Notes: generated from the sequence alone by a model not told the origin. A stretch of 64,000 nt of DNA from Sphaerisporangium siamense (GCF_014205275.1 NZ_JACHND010000001.1:2542001-2606000), one strand, 5' to 3'. Counted from the stretch's first letter, positions 32,530 to 42,553 are shown. Program-made: numbers and translations.

Positions 32530-34185
32530 TCAGATTCTGCGACCGATGGTGAGGGTGGGACCAGTGGTGTCACGGAAGAAGTCCTCGCCCTTGTCGTCCA
32601 CGACGATGAAGGCGGGGAAGTCCTCTACCTCGATCTTCCAGACGGCTTCCATCCCGAGTTCCGGATATTCCAGAACTTCCACCTTCTTGATGCAATCCTG
32701 CGCGAGACGCGCCGCCGGACCGCCGATCGAGCCGAGGTAGAAGCCGCCGTACTTCTGACAGGCGTCTGTCACCTGCTTGGAGCGGTTTCCCTTGGCGAGC
32801 ATCACGAGCGAGCCGCCCGCGGCCTGGAAACGCTCGACGTAGGAGTCCATGCGACCGGCGGTCGTCGGGCCGAAGGACCCCGAGGCGTACCCCTCGGGCG
32901 TCTTGGCGGGCCCGGCGTAGTAGACGGCGTGGTCCTTGAGGTAGTCGGGCATCGGCTCGCCCGCGTCCAGCCGCTCGGCGATCTTCGCGTGCGCGATGTC
33001 GCGGGCGACGACCAGCGGGCCGGTCAGCGAGAGCCGCGTCTTGACCGGGTACCGGGTCAGCTCGGCGAGGATGTCGGCCATCGGCCGGTTGAGGTCGATG
33101 GCGACCACGTCGTCCGACAGGTGCTCGTCGGTGGTCTCGGGCAGGAAGCGCGCCGGGTCGGTCTCCAGCTTCTCCAGGAAGACGCCCTCCGGTGTGATCT
33201 TGGCGAGGGCCTGGCGGTCGGCGCTGCACGAGACGGCGATCGCCACCGGGCAGGACGCGCCGTGCCGGGGCAGGCGGATCACCCGCACGTCGTGGCAGAA
33301 GTACTTGCCGCCGAACTGGGCGCCGATGCCGAGCCTCTGCGTCAGCTCGAAGACCTTCTTCTCCAGCTCCAGGTCGCGGAAGCCGTGCCCGGACGGCGAC
33401 CCCTCGGTCGGGATCGTGTCCAGGTAGCGGGCGGAGGCGTACTTGGCGGTCTTGAGCGCGAACTCGGCGCTGGTGCCCCCGACGACCACGGCCAGGTGGT
33501 ACGGCGGGCAGGCCGCGGTGCCGAGCGAGCGGATCTTCTCCTCCAGGAAGGCCAGCATGCGCTTCTCGTTCAGGACGGCCTTGGTCTCCTGGTAGAGGAA
33601 CGACTTGTTGGCGCTGCCGCCGCCCTTGGCCATGAACAGCAGCTTGTACTCGTCGGGGTGCCCGAGCGGGTCCTCGGCGTAGAGCTCGACCTGGGCGGGC
33701 AGGTTGGTGCCGGTGTTCTTCTCGTCCCACATGGTCAGCGGGGCCATCTGGGAGTAGCGCAGGTTGAGCCTGGTGTAGGCGTCGTACACGCCGCGCGAGA
33801 TGTGCTCGGCGTCGGCCCCGTCGGTGAGGACGTGCCGCCCGCGCTTGCCCATGACGATCGCGGTGCCGGTGTCCTGGCACATGGGCAGCACGCCGCCGGC
33901 CGAGATGCTCGCGTTCTTGAGCAGGTCGAGGGCCACGAACCGGTCGTTGCCGCTGGCCTCCGGATCGTCGATGATCTTGCGGAGCTGGGCGAGGTGGGAC
34001 GACCGCAGGTAGTGCGAGATGTCGTGGATCGCGGTCTCGGTGAGCAGCCGGAGAGCCTCCGGATCGACTTCGAGGAACGTGCGGCCGGCCGCCTCGACCC
34101 GGCGCACGCCCTCGGCCGTGACGAGACGGTACTCCGTCGCGTCGGGCCCCAGCGGAAGCAGGTCGGTGTAGTCGAATCCGGGCAT
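32530..34185 (-). CDS. Fumarate hydratase class I (Fe-S)
   Basis: 551 residues from the ATG at 34185, with AAGGAG nine bases upstream; a longer upstream frame has no ribosome site. This is the iron-sulfur, single-chain fumarase. Conserved regions include [11 protein letters not shown] (cluster Cys), [15 protein letters not shown] (cluster Cys), [14 protein letters not shown], the alpha-domain [14 protein letters not shown] and the C-terminal [11 protein letters not shown] and KGNRSKQV. It is sensitive to oxidants in known members, unlike class II. It diverges from the small membrane protein at 34416. Confidence 0.95.
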   Translation of the reverse strand: MPGFDYTDLLPLGPDATEYRLVTAEGVRRVEAAGRTFLEVDPEALRLLTETAIHDISHYLRSSHLAQLRKIIDDPEASGNDRFVALDLLKNASISAGGVLPMCQDTGTAIVMGKRGRHVLTDGADAEHISRGVYDAYTRLNLRYSQMAPLTMWDEKNTGTNLPAQVELYAEDPLGHPDEYKLLFMAKGGGSANKSFLYQETKAVLNEKRMLAFLEEKIRSLGTAACPPYHLAVVVGGTSAEFALKTAKYASARYLDTIPTEGSPSGHGFRDLELEKKVFELTQRLGIGAQFGGKYFCHDVRVIRLPRHGASCPVAIAVSCSADRQALAKITPEGVFLEKLETDPARFLPETTDEHLSDDVVAIDLNRPMADILAELTRYPVKTRLSLTGPLVVARDIAHAKIAERLDAGEPMPDYLKDHAVYYAGPAKTPEGYASGSFGPTTAGRMDSYVERFQAAGGSLVMLAKGNRSKQVTDACQKYGGFYLGSIGGPAARLAQDCIKKVEVLEYPELGMEAVWKIEVEDFPAFIVVDDKGEDFFRDTTGPTLTIGRRI

Positions 34186-34415
34186 TCGCCTGTACTCCTT
34201 CGTCCTGGACTCGTGGACGCCCATGGTCTTTCCGGCCGCGATCGCCGCCGCCCTGTGCAGAGTACGGCCACCGCAGGGGTCTTCCTTACCCGGGGCGGCC
34301 GGACTTGGGGCGATCGTGGGCCTCGCCTTGCGTCTTCCGGAGGTACCAGGGGCGAAGTTCCATATATGGGCGTTCGATAATGAAAGTAGGCGCGATATCC
34401 AAGATCGGGGGAATC

Positions 34416-34697
34416 ATGGATCCGGGCTACATCGTCGTGGTGATCTTCGGGGTGCTCGTGGTGGCCGCGGTCCTCGGAGTAGCTCTTGTCACCATCGTCC
34501 TTTCCGGCATCAGAGGCGAGCACGCCCAGTGGCCGGTGAGCCCCGAGCGCCGTACGCCGGGCGAGGAGACGGACCGCGCCGCGATCGGCCGCGAGCACCC
34601 GGAATGGACGGGGCGCGACCTCGCGGGCGACGACCTCCGCCCCATCGGCACCCACGAGGAGAAGCGGGCCGCCCCCGGGCGGGCCCGGTGGTGGTAG
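34416..34697 (+). CDS. Small single-span membrane protein
   Basis: 93 residues from the ATG at 34416, preceded by GGGGGAA; an upstream ATG at 34380 is in frame but lacks that site. One transmembrane segment (about 4-27, YIVVVIFGVLVVAAVLGVAL) is followed by a hydrophilic tail with several Arg, Glu and Pro. I do not recognise a family. It stands alone between the fumarase and the inositol operon. Confidence 0.6.
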   Translation: MDPGYIVVVIFGVLVVAAVLGVALVTIVLSGIRGEHAQWPVSPERRTPGEETDRAAIGREHPEWTGRDLAGDDLRPIGTHEEKRAAPGRARWW

Positions 34698-34823
34698 CCG
34701 GCGACGAGACGCGCGAGCCCGGATGTCCCGTGCCGGACATCCGGGCTCTTCGGCGCGTCCGGCGGCGCGACGGCGTGCGGCGGTGGGTAAGACCACCGCT
34801 CGTCCGAATGTCAGGACAAAGTA

Positions 34824-34852
34824 TTGACTCCGGGCAGGATGGTCCTTAGAAC
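34824..34852 (+). promoter_or_regulatory. Promoter of the inositol operon
   Basis: TTGACT (34824-34829), 17 bases and TAGAAC (34847-34852): a good housekeeping promoter. TGTCAGGACA at 34809-34818, a short palindrome just before the -35 box, is a possible operator. Confidence 0.65.
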
Positions 34853-34893
34853 TGGTGGCGGGTCCCCAGTGCCGTTCGAGCCGCGGAGGCAGC

Positions 34894-35877
34894 ATGCGTG
34901 TGGGTCTGTTGGGTCTCGGCAGGATCGGGGCGTTCCACGCGGTGACGCTCGCCGCCCACCCCGAAGTGGGCGAGCTGGTGGTGTCCGACGCCGACGCGAC
35001 CCGGGCCGGGCAGGTCGCCGCCCGCGTGGGCGCGCGCGTCGGGGACGCCTTCGACGCCGACGCCGTCGTGGTGGCCACCCCGACCGCCACGCACGCCGAG
35101 CTGATCCTCAGGGCGTGCGCCGCGGGCCTCCCCGTCTTCTGCGAGAAGCCGGTGGCCCCGACCTTCGAGGAGGCCGCGCGCGTGGCCGAGGCCGTGCGCG
35201 ACAGCGGCACGCTCGTCCACATCGGCTTCCAGCGGCGCTTCGACGCCGGATACGCCGCCGCCCGCGCGGCGCTGCGCGGCGGCGAGCTCGGCGACCTGCA
35301 CCGCGTCCACATGCTCTCCGCCGACCCCCACCCTCCGGCCCCCGAGTACGTCCCGCGCTCCGGCGGCATCTACCGCGACTGCCACATCCACGACTTCGAC
35401 ATCCTGCGCTGGGTGACCGGCCGCGAGGTCGCCTCGGTGTACGCCACGGGCGCCAACCGCGGCGCCGCGTTCTTCGCCGAGGCCGGCGACGTGGACACCA
35501 GCGCCGCGCTGCTGACCCTCGACGACGGCACCCTGGTCACGCTGCAGGGCTCCCGGTACAACGGCAGCGGCTACGACGTGCGCATGGAACTGGCCGGCAC
35601 CCGCCGCACGATCGTCGTCGGGCTGGACGACCGTACGCCGCTGGCCTCCGCCGAGCCCGACGCCGGCTTCCCCAAGGGCGACCCCTGGCCGAACTTCGGC
35701 GAGCGCTTCGAGCCCGCCTACGTCGCCGAGATCGGCGCCTTCCTCGCCGCCGTCCGCGACGGCGGCCCGAGCCCGTGCACGGCCGGCGAGGCCCTGGCCG
35801 CGCTCAGGATCGCCGAGGCCGCCGAGCTGTCCCGGCGCACCGGCGGGCCCGCGCGCGTGGACGAGGTGACGCTGTGA
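34894..35877 (+). CDS. iolG: Gfo/Idh/MocA dehydrogenase, myo-inositol 2-dehydrogenase
   Basis: 327 residues from ATG 34894 (GGAGG upstream). The N-terminal NAD-binding fold begins VGLLGLGRIGAFHA. CEKPVAP and the substrate loop GGIYRDCHIHDFDILRW, with the catalytic Lys and His, are typical of the Gfo/Idh/MocA family. First-gene position in an operon with iolE-, iolC-, iolB- and iolD-like genes supports oxidation of myo-inositol to 2-keto-myo-inositol. It overlaps the next gene by four bases. Confidence 0.85.
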   Translation: MRVGLLGLGRIGAFHAVTLAAHPEVGELVVSDADATRAGQVAARVGARVGDAFDADAVVVATPTATHAELILRACAAGLPVFCEKPVAPTFEEAARVAEAVRDSGTLVHIGFQRRFDAGYAAARAALRGGELGDLHRVHMLSADPHPPAPEYVPRSGGIYRDCHIHDFDILRWVTGREVASVYATGANRGAAFFAEAGDVDTSAALLTLDDGTLVTLQGSRYNGSGYDVRMELAGTRRTIVVGLDDRTPLASAEPDAGFPKGDPWPNFGERFEPAYVAEIGAFLAAVRDGGPSPCTAGEALAALRIAEAAELSRRTGGPARVDEVTL

Positions 35878-36797
35878 ACGCCTCCGCGCCGAGGATCGCC
35901 GCCGCCCCGATCTCGTGGGGGGTGTGCGAGGTGCCGGGCTGGGGCCACCAGCTCGGCCGCGACCGCGTGCTCGCCGAGATGCGCGCCCTCGGCCTCACGG
36001 CCACCGAGCTGGGCCCCGACGGCTTCCTGCCGCCGTCCCCGTCCGAGCGCGCCGCGCTGCTGGCGTCGTACGGGCTGCGCGGCATCGGCGGGTTCGTCCC
36101 CGTCGTCCTGCACGACCCCGGCCACGACCCGCTCCCCGAGGCCCGCGCCACGATGTGCGCGTTCGCCGAGGGCGGCGTCGAGACGGTCGTGCTCGCGGCG
36201 GCCACCGGCGCGGACGGCTACGACGCGCGGCCGGTGCTGGACGACGACGGCTGGAACACGCTGCTCGGCAACCTGGGCCGCCTGCTCGCCGCGGCGGCCG
36301 AGTGCGGCCGGGCCGTCACCCTGCACCCGCACGTCGGCACGATGGTCGAGACCCGCGACGAGGTGGAGCGCGTGCTGGAGGGGAGCGAGATGCCGCTCTG
36401 CCTGGACACCGGCCACCTACTCATCGGGGGCACCGACCCGCTCGACCTGGTGTCCAGGGCTGCGGACAGGGTCGCACACGTTCACCTCAAAGACGTGGAC
36501 GCCACGCTCGCCGCGCGGGTCCGCGCGGGGGAGCTGACCTACACCGAGGCCGTGCGCGCCGCGCTCTACCGGCCGCTCGGCCGCGGCGACGTGGACGTGG
36601 CGGGCATCGTGTCCCGCCTCACCGCCGCCGGCTACCAGGGCTGGTACGTCATGGAACAGGACCTGATCCTGGACGCCGAGCCGCCGGACGGCGCGGGCCC
36701 CATCGGCGAGGTCCGCGCCTGCCTGGACCACCTCGCCGCGCTCACGGCGGACACAGCGGGCACAGTGGGCGCGGCGGGCGCGGAAGGCCCCGCATGA
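35874..36797 (+). CDS. iolE: TIM-barrel isomerase/dehydratase, IolE-like
   Basis: 307 residues from a GTG overlapping the previous stop. It begins AAPISWGVCEVPGWG, a typical IolE N-terminus, and has the TIM-barrel sugar isomerase/epimerase pattern with metal ligands in TLHPHVGTMVE, CLDTGHLLIGG and HVHLKDV, and the final Glu in YVMEQD. IolE dehydrates 2-keto-myo-inositol. Overlap with iolC is again four bases. Confidence 0.85.
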   Translation: MNASAPRIAAAPISWGVCEVPGWGHQLGRDRVLAEMRALGLTATELGPDGFLPPSPSERAALLASYGLRGIGGFVPVVLHDPGHDPLPEARATMCAFAEGGVETVVLAAATGADGYDARPVLDDDGWNTLLGNLGRLLAAAAECGRAVTLHPHVGTMVETRDEVERVLEGSEMPLCLDTGHLLIGGTDPLDLVSRAADRVAHVHLKDVDATLAARVRAGELTYTEAVRAALYRPLGRGDVDVAGIVSRLTAAGYQGWYVMEQDLILDAEPPDGAGPIGEVRACLDHLAALTADTAGTVGAAGAEGPA

Positions 36798-37747
36798 CCG
36801 AGGTGCTCACGATCGGCAGGGTGGGCGTCGACGTCTACCCGCTCCAGGTCGGCGTCTCGCTGCGCGAGGTGGAGACGTTCGGCAAGTACCTCGGCGGCAG
36901 CCCCGCCAACGTCGCGGTCGCCGCGGCCAGGCTGGGACGGCGGTCCGCCCTGATCAGCCGCACCGGCGCCGACCCGTTCGGGGAGTTCGTCCACGACGCC
37001 CTGCGCTCGTACGGCGTGGACGACCGGTACGTGACCCCGGTCGCGGGGCTTCCGACGCCGCTGACGTTCTGCGAGATCCGCCCGCCCGACGACTTCCCCC
37101 TGTACTTCTACCGCTATCCCAAGGCCCCCGACCTGGAGATATACGCGGACGAGCTGGATCTGGCCGCGATCAGGGAGTCGGACCTGTTCTGGGCGACGGT
37201 CACCGGCCTGTCGCAGGAGCCCTCCCGCGCCGCCCACGCCGCCGCCTGGCGGGCCCGCGGGCGCGCCCCGCTGACCGTCCTCGATCTCGACTACCGCCCG
37301 ATGTTCTGGCCCTCGGCCGAGGAGGCCGCCGCCCAGGTGCGCGCGGCGCTGGCGCACGTCACCGTGGCCGTGGGCAACGTGGACGAGTGCGAGGTCGCGA
37401 CCGGCGCGCGCGACCCGCACGAGGCCGCCAAGGCGCTCCTGGACATGGGCGTCGAGCTGGTGGTCGTCAAGCAGGGGCCGGCGGGGGTGCTCGGCATGAC
37501 GGCCGGCGAGACCGTCACGGTGCCGCCCGTACCGGTCGAGGTGGTCAACGGGCTCGGCGCGGGGGACGCCTTCGGCGGCGCGCTGTGCGACGGCCTGCTG
37601 GCGGGGCGCGGGCTTGAGGACACGCTGCGGCGCGCCAACGCCGCGGGCGCGATCGTCGCCGGACGCCTGGCCTGCGCGCCGGCCATGCCCACGGCCGCGG
37701 AGATCGAGGCCGTGATCTCGGAGCTCCCGGGGGAGAGCGATGCGTGA
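36794..37747 (+). CDS. iolC: 5-dehydro-2-deoxygluconokinase
   Basis: 317 residues. PfkB/ribokinase fold: GGSPANVAVAAARLG near the N-terminus and the anion-hole/catalytic motif NGLGAGDAFGGAL near the C-terminus. IolC phosphorylates 5-dehydro-2-deoxygluconate in inositol breakdown. The next frame starts eight bases before its stop, so the two are translationally coupled. Confidence 0.9.
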   Translation: MTEVLTIGRVGVDVYPLQVGVSLREVETFGKYLGGSPANVAVAAARLGRRSALISRTGADPFGEFVHDALRSYGVDDRYVTPVAGLPTPLTFCEIRPPDDFPLYFYRYPKAPDLEIYADELDLAAIRESDLFWATVTGLSQEPSRAAHAAAWRARGRAPLTVLDLDYRPMFWPSAEEAAAQVRAALAHVTVAVGNVDECEVATGARDPHEAAKALLDMGVELVVVKQGPAGVLGMTAGETVTVPPVPVEVVNGLGAGDAFGGALCDGLLAGRGLEDTLRRANAAGAIVAGRLACAPAMPTAAEIEAVISELPGESDA

Positions 37748-38621
37748 CGAGGACCGCAGGAAGATCTCGGAGTACCGGGCCCGGTACCCCGAGAAGATCG
37801 CGCAGGCCGCCGCCGAGCGCCGCAGAAGGCCCGTGCTCGCCGACCGCGACCAGATTCTGATCATCGCCGCCGACCACGCGGCGCGGGGCGCGCTCGGCGT
37901 GCGCGGCAGGCCCCTGGCGATGGCGAGCCGCGTGGACCTGCTCGACCGGCTGTGCGCGGCGCTGGCCAGGCCCGGCGTGGACGGCCTGCTCGCCACCCCC
38001 GACGTCGTCGAGGACCTGCTGCTGCTCGGCGCCCTGCACGACAAGGTCGTCATCGGCTCGATGAACCGCGGCGGCGTCCACGGCAGCGCGTTCGAGTTCG
38101 ACGACCGCTTCACCGCCTACGACGTCGAGACGATCGCCCGGATGCGGCTCGACGGCGGCAAGATGCTCTGCCGCGTCGGCCTCGGCGATCCCGGGACGGC
38201 CGCGACCCTGGAGTCCTGCGCGCACGCGGTCACGGGCCTGGCCCGCGAAGGGCTGGTCGCCATGGTCGAGCCGTTCTGGTCGCGCCGCGACGAGCACGGC
38301 GTCCGCCACGACCTGTCCGCGGCGGGCATGATCCATGCCGTCCACGTCGGCCAGGGGCTCGGCGCCACCTCCGCGCACACCTGGCTGAAGCTGCCGGTGA
38401 TCGACGAGATGGACCGGGTCATGGAGGCCACCACCCTGCCCACCCTGCTGCTCGGCGGCGACCCGACGGCGGCCCCCGACGAGGTGTACTCCTCCTGGGG
38501 GAAGGCCCTGCGGCTGCCCGGCGTGCGGGGGCTCGTGGTCGGGCGCGCGCTGCTCTACCCTCCAGACGACGACGTGGCCGCGGCCGTCGACACCGCCGCC
38601 GGTCTATTGGAGGTCTCCTGA
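37740..38621 (+). CDS. Cgl0158-family aldolase-like TIM-barrel protein
   Basis: 293 residues. The stretch LIIAADHAARGALG resembles class I aldolases of the DhnA/LacD kind, and MNRGGVHGSAFEFDDRFTAYD and KMLCRVGLGDPGTA are typical of the Cgl0158 family found in actinobacterial inositol operons. Its place fits the IolJ aldolase step, which would split the phosphorylated deoxygluconate to DHAP and malonate semialdehyde. No separate iolJ is present, so this is inferred rather than shown. Confidence 0.8.
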   Translation: MRDEDRRKISEYRARYPEKIAQAAAERRRRPVLADRDQILIIAADHAARGALGVRGRPLAMASRVDLLDRLCAALARPGVDGLLATPDVVEDLLLLGALHDKVVIGSMNRGGVHGSAFEFDDRFTAYDVETIARMRLDGGKMLCRVGLGDPGTAATLESCAHAVTGLAREGLVAMVEPFWSRRDEHGVRHDLSAAGMIHAVHVGQGLGATSAHTWLKLPVIDEMDRVMEATTLPTLLLGGDPTAAPDEVYSSWGKALRLPGVRGLVVGRALLYPPDDDVAAAVDTAAGLLEVS

Positions 38622-39463
38622 TGGCGTACATCCCCGCCGGCTCCACGGCCCAGGCCCCCTGGGCGCTGTGCGTCACGCCCGCCCGCGCCGGCTGGACCTA
38701 CGCCGGGCTGCGCGCGCTCAACCTGTCCGGCGAGACCGCCGAGTTCGCCACCGGCGACGAAGAGATGCTCGTCGTGCCGCTGTCCGGGTCCTGCGTCGTG
38801 GAGTGCGACGGCGAGCGGCTGGAGCTGCGGGGACGCGAGTCCGTCTTCGCCGGCGTCACCGACTTCGCCTACCTGCCCGTCCGCGCGACGGCGCGGATCA
38901 CCGGCCGGGGCCGGTTCGCCCTGCCCTCGGCGGTCGCCGAGCGCCGCCTCCCCGTGCGGTACGGGGCGGCGGCGGACGTGCCGGTCGAGGTGCGCGGCGC
39001 CGGGCAGGCCACCCGGCAGGTCAACAACTTCTGCGCCCCCGAGGTGTTCGCGTGCGACAGGCTCATGGCCGTCGAGGTGCTCACCCCCGGCGGCAACTGG
39101 TCGTCGTACCCGCCGCACAAGCACGACACGCCCGGCGACGGCGAGGCCGTGCTGGAGGAGATCTACTACTTCGAGGGCGGCCCCGGCTACCAGCGGGTGT
39201 ACGGCGCGCCCGGCCGTCCGATCGACGTGCTGGCCGAGGTCGGCTGCGGCGACGTCGTGCTCGTGCCGCACGGCTACCACGGCCCGTCCATGGCCGCGCC
39301 GGGCTACGACCTGTACTACCTCAACGTGCTGGCGGGCCCGGGAGACCAGCGGTCCATGGCCTTCCGCGACGATCCCCGGCACGCCTGGATCCGGTCGAGC
39401 TGGGCCGGGCAGCCGATGGACCCGCGCGTCCCGATGACGTCCGCATCCGGGGAGGCGACGTGA
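38621..39463 (+). CDS. iolB: 5-deoxy-glucuronate isomerase
   Basis: 280 residues. Cupin-type isomerase with the metal-binding stretch SSYPPHKHDTP, then LEEIYYFEGGPGYQRVYG and VPHGYHGPSMAAPGYDLYYLNVLAG, all conserved in IolB. It converts 5-deoxy-glucuronate to 5-dehydro-2-deoxygluconate. Its ATG shares one base with the preceding stop (TGATG), and its own stop does the same with iolD. Confidence 0.93.
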   Translation: MAYIPAGSTAQAPWALCVTPARAGWTYAGLRALNLSGETAEFATGDEEMLVVPLSGSCVVECDGERLELRGRESVFAGVTDFAYLPVRATARITGRGRFALPSAVAERRLPVRYGAAADVPVEVRGAGQATRQVNNFCAPEVFACDRLMAVEVLTPGGNWSSYPPHKHDTPGDGEAVLEEIYYFEGGPGYQRVYGAPGRPIDVLAEVGCGDVVLVPHGYHGPSMAAPGYDLYYLNVLAGPGDQRSMAFRDDPRHAWIRSSWAGQPMDPRVPMTSASGEAT

Positions 39464-41304
39464 TGAACACGATCAGGCTGACCGTGGCCCAGGCGCTCGT
39501 GCGGTTCCTCGCTCAGCAGTGGAGCGAGCGCGACGGCATCGAGCAGCGGCTCATCGCGGGCTGCTTCGGCATCTTCGGCCACGGCAACGTCGCCGGGGTC
39601 GGCCAGGCGCTCGCCGAGAGCGGCGCCGGGCTCGGCGACCCGCTGCCGTACTACCTGGCCAGGAACGAGCAGGCCATGGTCCACACCGCCGTCGGCTACG
39701 CCAGGACCCTGAACCGGCTGTCCACCTTCGCCTGCACCACCTCCATCGGCCCCGGCGCCACCAACATGGTCACCGGCGCGGCGCTCGCGACGATCAACCG
39801 GATCCCGGTGCTGCTGCTCCCCGGCGACGTCTTCGCCACCCGCGCCGCCGGAGCCGTCCTGCAGGAGCTGGAGGATCCCCGCTCCTACGACGTGACCGTC
39901 AACGACTGCCTGCGCCCGGTCTCGCGCTTCTTCGACCGGATCAACCGGCCCGAGCAACTGCCGTCCGCGCTCATGGCGGCCATGCGCGTGCTCACCGACC
40001 CCGCCGAGACCGGCGCGGTGACGCTGGCGCTGCCGCAGGACGTGCAGGCCGAGGCGTACGACTGGCCGGTGGAGCTGTTCGGGCGGCGCCTCTGGCACGT
40101 CGCCCGCCCGATCCCCGACGCCGCGTCCGTGGAACGGGCCGCCGAGGTGATCCGGTCGTCCCGGCGCCCGCTGATCGTCGCCGGAGGCGGCGTGGTCTAC
40201 GGCGAGGCGTGGCGGGAGCTGACCGCGTTCGCCGAGGAGCACGGCGTGCCGGTCGGCGAGACGCAGGCGGGCAAGGGCGTGCTGCCCCACGATCACCCGT
40301 GCGCGCTCGGCGCCATCGGCCACACCGGCACCGCCGCCGCCAACGCCGTCGCCCGCGAGGCCGACCTGGTCATCGGCGTCGGCACCCGCTACACCGACTT
40401 CACCACCGCCTCGCGCACGCTCTTCGGCGACGCCCGGTTCGTCAACGTCAACGTCGCCGCGTTCGACGCCGCCAAGCACGCCGGCGTCATGCTCGTCGGC
40501 GACGCCCGCGAGACGCTCGCGCTGCTCGACCTGGCCGGCTGGCGGGCCGACCCGTCCTGGACCACGCGCGCCGCCGGGCTGGGCCGCGCGTGGCGCTCCG
40601 CGGTCTCCGCGCTGCAGGCGGGGGAGTCGCTCACCCAGCCGGTCATGCTCGGGGTGCTCAACGAGGTCGCGGGCACGGACGGGGTCGTGGTGAACGCGGC
40701 GGGGTCCATGCCCGGCGACCTGCACAAACTGTGGCGGGCCTCCGGCCCGGAGGGCTACCACGTCGAGTACGGCTACTCGTGCATGGGGTACGAGATCGCG
40801 GGCGGCCTCGGGGTCAAGCTGGCCGCGCCGGAGCGCGAGGTGTTCGTCCTGGTCGGCGATGGGTCGTACCTGATGATGGCCCAGGAGATCGTCACCGCCG
40901 TGCAGGAGGGCGTGAAGCTCGTCATCGTGATCGTCGACAACCACGGCTTCGCCTCGATCGGCGGCCTGTCGGAGTCGGTGGGCGCGCGGCGGCTCGGCAC
41001 CTCCTACCGCATGCGCTCCTCCAGCGGCCGCCTGGACGGCCCCTATCTGCCCGTGGACCTCGCCGCCAACGCCGCCACCCTGGGCGCCGACGTTCTCCGC
41101 GCCACCGACCCCGCGTCCTTCCGCGACGCCCTCCTCAAGGCCCGCGAGGCCCGTACCACGACGGTCGTCCACGTCGAGACCGTCCCCGGGTCCGCCCCCG
41201 AGACCACGGCCTGGTGGGACGTCCCCGTCGCCGAGGTCGCCACGGACCCCGGCCCGCGCGCCGGCTACGAGGAGGCCAAGCGCGCCCAGCGGCCGTACCT
41301 GTGA
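39463..41304 (+). CDS. iolD: 3D-(3,5/4)-trihydroxycyclohexane-1,2-dione hydrolase
   Basis: 613 residues. Thiamine-diphosphate enzyme: conserved Glu in YLARNEQAMVHTAVGYA, central domain, and the ThDP-Mg motif GDGSYLMMAQEIVTAV with Asn in IVDNHGFASIGGL. CTTSIGPGATNMVTGAA is characteristic of IolD. It opens the trihydroxycyclohexanedione ring in inositol breakdown. It is the last gene of the operon; the opposing MFS gene ends ten bases after it. Confidence 0.95.
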   Translation: MNTIRLTVAQALVRFLAQQWSERDGIEQRLIAGCFGIFGHGNVAGVGQALAESGAGLGDPLPYYLARNEQAMVHTAVGYARTLNRLSTFACTTSIGPGATNMVTGAALATINRIPVLLLPGDVFATRAAGAVLQELEDPRSYDVTVNDCLRPVSRFFDRINRPEQLPSALMAAMRVLTDPAETGAVTLALPQDVQAEAYDWPVELFGRRLWHVARPIPDAASVERAAEVIRSSRRPLIVAGGGVVYGEAWRELTAFAEEHGVPVGETQAGKGVLPHDHPCALGAIGHTGTAAANAVAREADLVIGVGTRYTDFTTASRTLFGDARFVNVNVAAFDAAKHAGVMLVGDARETLALLDLAGWRADPSWTTRAAGLGRAWRSAVSALQAGESLTQPVMLGVLNEVAGTDGVVVNAAGSMPGDLHKLWRASGPEGYHVEYGYSCMGYEIAGGLGVKLAAPEREVFVLVGDGSYLMMAQEIVTAVQEGVKLVIVIVDNHGFASIGGLSESVGARRLGTSYRMRSSSGRLDGPYLPVDLAANAATLGADVLRATDPASFRDALLKAREARTTTVVHVETVPGSAPETTAWWDVPVAEVATDPGPRAGYEEAKRAQRPYL

Positions 41305-41314
41305 CCGGCCGGGG

Positions 41315-42553
41315 TCAGGCCTCCGCGGGACGTGGGCGCCGGGGGGACGGCCCGGCATGGAAGCCGGGGGCCAGGGCGACGATCGCGGCGGTGAGCACGA
41401 GTGGGGCGGCGAAGGCGATCTGGTAGTCCGCCGCCTCCGCGATGCCGCCGACCAGGGCGGCGCCGACGATGAAGCCGACGTAGTTGAACAGGTTGACGCG
41501 GGCGATGGCGACGCCCGTGCCGGCGGGGTCGAGGCGTCCGGCGGCCGAGAACGACTGCGGGGCCACCACCGACAGCCCGACGCCGGCGACGCCGAACGAG
41601 ATGATCGCCAGCGGCTCGCTGGGCGCGGCCACGATCCCGGCGAAGCCCAGCGCGGCCAGGGCCCCGCCGACGCGGACGATGACCGCGGGCCCGTACCTGC
41701 GCACGGCCAGGTCTCCTCCGGCCCTGACCACGAACGTCGTGGCCTGGTACGCCCCGAGCGCCAGCGGGATCACGGCCTCGCCGGCGTGCATGATCTTGTC
41801 CATGTAGACGGACCCGAAGTTCGAGATCGAGGCGTCGCCGACGTAGAGGAACGCCATCGCCAGGCACAGCGGCAGGATCGGCCGCCACGGGAACCGGCCG
41901 GGCGCCGGATCCGCCGGCCCGCGTTCCGTCCCGGCGGGGAGCGTCCCACTCTCCGGCGTCACGTGCTTCCGCGCGGGCGTCACGTGCTCTTCCTCGGGCG
42001 CGCACAGGGTGGGCCCGGCGGCGACGGCCACGGCCACCCCGGCCGCCATCGCGACGGCGAACGTCGCGGCGAGCCCCAGCCCGAGTCCGCCGGCCGCGGA
42101 CGCCCACGCCGCGCCGAGGACGGCGGCGGCGCTCCACAGGGCGTGGAAACCGGTGAGCACCGGACGGCCGTACCGGCGCTCCACCGCGACGGCCTGCATG
42201 TTCATGCCCGCGTCCACCGCGCCGAGGCACAGCCCGAACAGCACGTTCGCGGCCACGAGCTGCGGCACGCTCGCCGCGAGCCCCGCGAGGACCACGGCCG
42301 CCCCCGCCAGCGGCTGCGCCACCCGCAGCACCAGCCGGCTGCCCAGCCGCTTGGCCACCTCCCCGGCCAGCACGCTGCCCACCCCCGCGATCACGGGGAC
42401 GACCAGCAGCAGGACGGACAGCTCGCCGTCGCTGAGCCCGTGCTTCTTCTGGAGCGCGGCCACCTGGGTGAGCAGGGTGGCGAAGGTCAGGCCCTGCACG
42501 AAGAAGACGGCGAAGGTGGCGAGGCGCGCGCGCCGGTCACGGGGGGTGGGCAC
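41315..42553 (-). CDS. Major facilitator transporter
   Basis: 412 residues from GTG 42553, with TTGGAGG upstream; a longer frame to 42607 has no ribosome site. Twelve membrane helices are predicted in two halves joined by a hydrophilic loop (about 190-230). The pattern near GDASISNFGSVYMDKIM and the motif GVGLSVVAPQSFS are typical of the FucP/NarK-like drug or sugar-type MFS proteins. It converges on the inositol operon and could bring in or remove a related compound; no inositol-specific feature is visible. Confidence 0.85.
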   Translation of the reverse strand: MPTPRDRRARLATFAVFFVQGLTFATLLTQVAALQKKHGLSDGELSVLLLVVPVIAGVGSVLAGEVAKRLGSRLVLRVAQPLAGAAVVLAGLAASVPQLVAANVLFGLCLGAVDAGMNMQAVAVERRYGRPVLTGFHALWSAAAVLGAAWASAAGGLGLGLAATFAVAMAAGVAVAVAAGPTLCAPEEEHVTPARKHVTPESGTLPAGTERGPADPAPGRFPWRPILPLCLAMAFLYVGDASISNFGSVYMDKIMHAGEAVIPLALGAYQATTFVVRAGGDLAVRRYGPAVIVRVGGALAALGFAGIVAAPSEPLAIISFGVAGVGLSVVAPQSFSAAGRLDPAGTGVAIARVNLFNYVGFIVGAALVGGIAEAADYQIAFAAPLVLTAAIVALAPGFHAGPSPRRPRPAEA

